The notes beneath the pieces were generated by a model that saw only the letters and a list, made by a program, of their open reading frames with translations, was not told where the DNA came from and did no database searches. The translations under genes and the position numbers were made by a program. DNA of 64,000 nucleotides from Pipra filicauda (lineage: Eukaryota; Chordata; Aves; Passeriformes; Pipridae): the NCBI RefSeq assembly GCF_003945595.2, contig NW_024104425.1, positions 730,873 to 794,872 of the forward strand, read 5' to 3'. Positions 58,311 through 64,000 of the stretch are shown here, one piece after another; position 1 is the first letter of the stretch; each line of letters starts with the position of its first letter.

Positions 58311-60236
58311 GAAGAAAAAAATCAGGGAAAAAATCTTCATACTCTTTGTAACTATGGTATAGCAATCAATGAAGGCTTTACTAGCCCCTGAAGCAAGAGA
58401 GTCAGGATATTTGGATGGGTGTCTGGCATGACAGCATTGACAATTAGTGCGTCCTACCCTGGACTTGCTGATGCATTTATACATCAGCATTTATAGAGAA
58501 GCTTCAACTTGTGTAACTTCAAATACAGAGAAGGAAGATAACAAAAGGAAACTTCTAATAAGTTTTAGCATTAATATACAGAAATATTTGGGATCCTAAA
58601 AAAGTACCAAGGACTTTCCAGATACTTTTGGGGGTTAGGTGAATAAAGATTGTATCAGTTTTCATAGCAACAATATATGGATAATGAAACAAAAAAATCT
58701 TAAATAGTTTTACTCTAGTAACCTGATCAAACTCAACTGAGTTAACAGAAGTAATGCTTTTACTGCTGATTTTGAAACACGTTTGGTGTCTATTTCAAAG
58801 AGTCAAATTATGATGTTATTTAACAAGTAGTTCCCTCCGTCCACAGAAACACTCAAACTGTTTTCATTTAAATCAAATTTAATTTGACTAGTCCTGGGTA
58901 GACGTAACAATTTTCTATTCAGAATCTGCTTAAGAAAACTACTGAGCATCATGTTCTAAGCAATGCATAACTTCTTCAAAACACAGTAGCCAACAGAACT
59001 GTGTAATCAGAATAAAATTTGTTATTTATATCCTTTTATTATTTTTGAAAAATCAAATGCTGTGATTGCATGCAGTTTTAAACAAAAGGCATTGATTTCT
59101 ATGGTTTAAATAATGGAAAAAGAGTTGGTGTGAGAGAAAGGGTAAAGTAGTTGATATTCACAAACAAGAACCTTGTCAGTGCTAATGGGTTGCTATGACA
59201 TTTACTTAGTGCAGAAATAAGACAACTATTTGCTTTTCTCAGTAGCCCAGCTACCAAGTAGAACATGAAGTGAGAACAGCTGCGATGGTGACAGTGAGAT
59301 GCCATCCTGATTTTTTTCTACTTTCTTCACACTGAATAGTTGGCTCTGGTTCAATAAGACTACTTGCACATAAGTCACTCTGAGCAAGGGTAAGAGACTA
59401 ACACCTTATCCTGAAATGAATATGCTATTAATGACTGTGCCAATAAAATGGTCATCCTTCTCACACCATCTTGTGTTCACTTCCACATCCACGATAACAC
59501 AGATTTCAGAAGCAATGACATGTTAATTTTACCAATTTAGAGGTCTTGTAGAATGGAAATGGAAAAAATCAAGAAACTATTAAGTATTAGGAGGAATGGG
59601 AAATACATTTTTGAATCAGAAGAATGAGAAAGTATCATAAGGAGAGAGAAGGGCCTGTGTATATTGGGACCCAAACCATCTCTCAGTGGTTGAATTACAG
59701 ACACAATCCTTCCGATATTTGACCTATCAGCTTCTGCTGTTGTAAGGATGTTCAGTTTCATTAGCTAATGTTGCAGAGTGTGCAAGACAAAGGAGAAAAT
59801 CCGACACCGGCATTTGATCTTGCACCTTCCCACTTTCTACTTTTAATAAAGAAAAACACAGTGAGGAAATCAAACTATTGGTCTGAAAACATGCAGAGTT
59901 TTGTTCCACCTTCACAAAGCTAGACAAGGTAGTAGTAGTTTCTATCCCATTCCATGGATACAGAGTGCAGAATAAGAAACTGGAATTAAAAATGGTAGTA
60001 ACAATACAAAAGTTCTGCTTGAAACACTTCTGCCCCAGATATGTTTATAGACACCTGGAGAAAATGTGTGATGTCTGTATTGTCTGACCTCAGCCCCAGA
60101 GTGACAAGCTCAACTGGAAGTATTACTTTTAAAAAATATACAAGGCTCCAAAAATTTGCCCACTGAATGTTTTGAAGAGCCTTTGGTTCTTTAATACCTG
60201 GAGGTAGTGTAAAGAGAATATCATGCACACATTTTC
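58311..60236. other. AT-rich intergenic DNA
   Basis: No gene or classified repeat is recognised. ORFs are 80 codons or fewer and have no recognisable domain. Confidence 0.5.
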
Positions 60237-60843
60237 TCAGGAGATACTTTTACTGATAATAAGGGAGAAATTAAGAGATCTTAGCAAAAGTTTTAAGGGA
60301 TAACATACAATCAAAACAAAGCATTCCACAAAGCTATGACTTGGCACATGCTTACCAATACAACCTAGCAAAATCCAACCCATCAGTTTTAAGTCACTCA
60401 AAATATTAAGAAAAGAGATTAAGAGAATGAAAAAGAGTAATGAAATAGAGAATAAAGAGATTAAGAGAAGATAATAGCTACTGCTGGAGACTCCTGCAGA
60501 AGTCCAGCTTTCACATGATGGAGGTAAGTCCCAAGAGCAAAATGGAACCCCCTTGGTGCTGATTTTGTGTGCTCTGGCCACCTGTGGCCACTCCTCCCAG
60601 ATGGGACTTCCAGCCCACTGGCCATGCTGGGGCTCCAGGCCAGAGTGAGGGGTGCTGTAGCCCATCAGAGGCTGGGTTAGAGGTTCCAGGGGGTGCAATG
60701 TATCCCAGGCTGCCTTTGACTGACAGGGCTCTGGGGTCACCTGGTGAGGCTGCAGGGCCTACCGTGGGGGCTCCATGAGCCCTTCCCCCCCACACACACT
60801 TAAGTTGGTTCTGATGCAGGAATATAATAATCCATTGTCTCAC
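60237..60843 (-). repeat. LTR-like dispersed repeat, copy D (inverted partner of 5.9 kb)
   Basis: On the minus strand the order is a GC-rich first half, a pyrimidine-rich middle (60410-60480) and an AT-rich end with GACTTAAAACTGATGGGTTGG. It matches the repeat at 5925-6430 block by block, including CTACAGCACC..CTCACTCTGGCCTGGAG at about 60620-60660. A minus-strand frame of 167 codons (60237-60740) runs through it. The peptide is low-complexity and hydrophobic in its second half and lacks any recognised domain, so I treat it as a by-product of the repeat. Overlapping frames at 60511-60843 and 60569-60778 are also not genes. Confidence 0.5.
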
Positions 60844-61264
60844 AATATTCTATCAAGAAACTAAATAGGACAAAAAACCCCACAAAAATAATTTAAAAAC
60901 TCACAAAAATAATTAAAGAGTCTGTGGTAAACAACCTTGTGATGCACACAGAGGCTAAATTAAATAAACAAATAAACTTTTAGGATATCCAGAAACATAA
61001 TTATATGACTGAGAAATACCTTCACATAGTTGTGAATTTATTAAAAATTACGCTTATTGATGGAACATCTTTAATGGGAAGACTAGACTTTGAAAATTCT
61101 TCTAGGAAATTTTCAGAGTCTGTTATGCTCTGACTAGGCTCTTTTATATATTCCACATGTGGAAAGTCTAATATTTCACATCAAATTTAGTTATTTGATG
61201 ATAGTTGATATTGCATGGGATCTCTGATTTATATTGCATAAACAGATACAAATGTAAATTACAT
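60844..61264. other. AT-rich intergenic DNA
   Basis: No gene or repeat is recognised. Confidence 0.5.
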
Positions 61265-61266
61265 TT

Positions 61267-61615
61267 AGCAAAATAAGGCAATATCAATACATACTTGGAT
61301 CAAAATACCCACATGATCCCCACTATCTTTCTTTATCATATACTCACTGTCAGGAGTCCCCAGCTGCTGGGAAGGAAAATGTGTGTTGAAGTCAGGTCAA
61401 ACTTATTGCTGTCTTTTAAATTCTTTTGACAGTTGTCTTGTTTTATATCCTATGTTTAGCTGAGCCACGTATTCACTACCCCCATGCTGGTCTGGCTAAC
61501 TCAGGGAAACATTCAAACTTTTAGTGAACTTGGGAGAAACATTTACACACCAGCGGATCCACTCAACTGTTGATAGCTGTTCATCTGAAATAAATGCAAT
61601 GCTCTGGTCCTCTCT
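61267..61615 (+). repeat. Unclassified dispersed repeat, copy B
   Basis: Second copy of the repeat seen at 56098-56436, in the same orientation and about 5.2 kb downstream. The copies differ by many substitutions and small indels, so they are independent old insertions or an old segmental duplication. The 65-codon minus-strand frame at 61496-61693 is not a recognised gene. Confidence 0.65.
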
Positions 61616-64000
61616 GTGATGAGATAAAGTCAGCTTTTTTGCAAGATCTGTGGTCAGCCACACCCTGCATAATTTTCTGACCTTCATGGACATATCAGAC
61701 TTGCTTACCTCCTCTGAGACTTCTTTTTTAGGGTTTTATTGCTCAGTCACAGAAATATAATGTCAAAAGTCTCAAGAAGAGAATGAATATGCTGTCTCAC
61801 ACAGTAACAGATGTAGTCAATGACATCTAGAATCAGATAAATAATTAAAACCCAACATAATATCATAAAAATAATAAATAATAAATTGCAAAATATTTCT
61901 TGCAGATTTTCTAATCTAAATTGTGAATATTATTAATCTTTAACATGTTTTTAGGAAATTAATCATCCTAGAACTTTCACCTGGAAGTGACCGAACCTTC
62001 TTCAAGTAAGCAGAGTAGAAATATCTAAAAGGGAACACTCTGTGTTCCGCTGTACCAAAAAGGGACAGGAGATCTCTTCTAAAATTTTATATTATAGGTA
62101 GTTGATGGCTATGTAGCACAGCTCATATCCTAGTTACCCTACTCATTAGATATTTTTTTTCTTCTTTTCACTGCATGATATCAAGCAAAAATGCCAAGAC
62201 TTCTTTTTAAACATGAGACTGTAGTTTCAGATATAGTGAGAGTGAAATGCTTACAGTGTAAGGCACTGAAAAATCCAGCAGTTAGTATGGGTCTCATGTC
62301 GACTGGTTAAGGTATTTACTTGGGAAGAGAAAGGTCTATGGTGCTCCATGAGCTATTTATACGTTATCCAGTGTCTGTCTCATGTAAGATGTATAGTCTC
62401 TGCAACAGAGAACAGAATCCATGTCTCTTTTCTCAAGTGAGATTTTGAACCAGAAGGCTACTAAGTTACCGTTATGCTTGCTCTCTTTCTGATACTATAA
62501 ATTTTAATTATTTTCTACACAGTGAAACAGTTTCAAACGGAAGAGGAAAAAATATTCTTAACCTCTGTATAGCCTACAGCCCAGGTATCAAGTTGAGAGG
62601 CTTGGGTGTGATGTTGAACCTTCTCCTTACTGCTTATTATGTCTGTCAGTATGTGCAAGTGAAAACATATTCTAGGTAAGTGCACGTAATTTTTTTTTTT
62701 CCCAGCTGTGCTTCAGAAAGGGAATGGCATTTTGTGAGCTGTATGTACATCACAGTGTTGAACAACCATGGAAACTAACCAGAGAAATGACCGACTTTTT
62801 CATTCTCACTGTACTTAGATGTTATGTGTTTCATGACTTCCAAAACTTTATCAAGACCTAGATATGTGCATTTACAAAAACAGAATGTTAAATTATAGGG
62901 GGACATAATCATCAAAAATTGAGGCATATATCAATTTTCACTTTATGACTAACAGGCTGAATTATATCTACAATTTACATGAGTCCTTTATGTCTTCTGC
63001 ATCTCAGGTGAAAGTCTTAACCTCCTGAGTGATTAGCTTAGAGTTGAACTTTGTCTGCTTTTTTTTTTTTTTTTTTTTTTTTGAGAGAAAAATTGACTAG
63101 GTATTTTTTTCAACCAACAGATTTTTTTATTTTTTGGATATCTGTACTGTTAATCGTTTGGAGATGTACATTAACCTGAGTGCCTAAAATTTTTCATGAC
63201 ACTACTTTCAGACATAGTGAGAGTACAAAATTCAAAATTTTATTTTTACCAAATTTAATTTTGTATATGGGCATGTGTATCTGCCCCTATGAACTAGATA
63301 TTATATGATCACATCCACTGTCATAAAGAAATATATAGTTAAAAATATACAAAATTTCTTTTAAACTAAACAGGGTATTTTTTTTTCAAAGTCAAAATAA
63401 TTGGGAAATAAATTATTAGTTGAATAGTTGAAAGCAAATACTCAAATTTTAAAGTAATGAAGTTCCATAGAATTATCTGGGCACAGGGATCTTCTAACAC
63501 TATAACTACAGTTGTATTCTCCATATTCTAAATTCTAATGAAGTCAAAACACCATTTAATAATTTACTTGCCCCATGTACTACTCTTATGCTCATCTTAT
63601 AACAATGTATTTTTATTTTATCTCCTTACCGGGACAATTGTTTAATTATGCGGGCAAAGAAGGAAACAAAAACAAAATCCACTGAAGAGAAAGAGGATAA
63701 GTGTGCCTGCTTTAGGATTCGTTGACTACTTACTACTAAGCTTACAGGAAGCCACTTCTTTTTGTCTTTCATTAGGTCACGAAGCAGAGGAAATTAAATT
63801 TCTCAGACTGAAGGTTCTCAATCCTGCATTAATTATTACAACACTGCAGTGGACCTACTGGAATGATCATGTAAATGAACAGCTTTTACATGATATCCAT
63901 GTGCTGCAAAAGCTGGCATTGAAAAAAAAGCCATTTTTTGCAGCTCAATCTGAAACCCAAAAATTGATGAGTGGACCTCTTAAACACTACAAAATCATAG
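61616..64000. other. AT-rich intergenic DNA with a long poly-T
   Basis: No gene or classified repeat is recognised. A poly-T run of more than 20 bases at 63060-63082 could be the reverse-complemented poly-A tail of an old minus-strand retrotransposed copy, but no matching body is recognised beside it. Confidence 0.45.

Noticed and set aside
60237..60740. 167-codon ORF on the minus strand, the longest frame in the window
   Set aside because: It lies across the LTR-like repeat whose diverged partner at 5.9 kb is not open in the same way. The peptide has no recognised domain, and its second half is low-complexity hydrophobic sequence from a pyrimidine-rich tract.
63060..63082. Poly-T as the tail of a processed pseudogene on the minus strand
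   Set aside because: No recognisable gene-derived sequence or target duplication is visible next to it.

Overview
This window looks like non-coding DNA from a bird nuclear genome. The main evidence is the repeat content. There are at least seven fragments of CR1, the dominant avian LINE, several with the diagnostic 3' tail of short ATTCTATG/ATTCTGTG-type repeats and the tract just before it. There are also several endogenous-retrovirus LTRs of types I recognise from bird genomes. The background is AT-rich, with many homopolymer A/T runs and stop codons in all frames. No bacterial-type gene, operon, rRNA, tRNA or CRISPR array was found. I found no open reading frame that I can assign to a host protein; the only recognisable protein homology is the decayed reverse-transcriptase ORF2 of CR1. 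A neoavian or passerine source is an inference from LTR types recalled from memory. The locus and chromosome cannot be named.

Layout. From 1 to about 24.7 kb the sequence is mostly unique AT-rich DNA. It contains small CR1 tails (4.4 and 12.5 kb), a GC-rich patch (2.0 kb), an LTR-like/promoter-like repeat (5.9-6.4 kb), an AT microsatellite (16.1 kb) and one exon-like island with a short ORF and an AATAAA (16.9-17.3 kb). From 24.7 to 34 kb there are CR1 fragments at 24.8, 25.1 and 33.4 kb, plus a truncated antisense ERV LTR at 29.4-29.8 kb. From 34 to 41.5 kb the sequence is AT-rich with G/T-rich low-complexity tracts.

The most informative region is 41.5-47.4 kb. An antisense CR1 has been interrupted by two different solo LTRs. 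One is 625 bp and flanked by a near-matching 5-bp duplication; the other is 576 bp and flanked by an exact 6-bp duplication. A second CR1, on the plus strand, follows at 46.3-47.4 kb.

From 47.4 to 64 kb there is an almost complete ERV LTR (52.15-52.74 kb), a recent 179-bp tandem duplication (53.28-53.64 kb) and a complete solo LTR with a TATA box, AATAAA and exact 6-bp target duplication (57.82-58.30 kb). Two pairs of diverged dispersed repeats also stand out. One is a direct pair (56.1 and 61.3 kb). The other is an inverted pair whose partner lies 54 kb away (60.2-60.8 kb and 5.9-6.4 kb).

The identified elements do not work together as a pathway. They are an insertion record in a gene-poor region. 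Three stretches (48.34-48.54, 53.68-53.90 and 54.84-55.09 kb) have a composition that could fit conserved regulatory DNA, but only a cross-species alignment could show this. I did not find a convincing new biological system.
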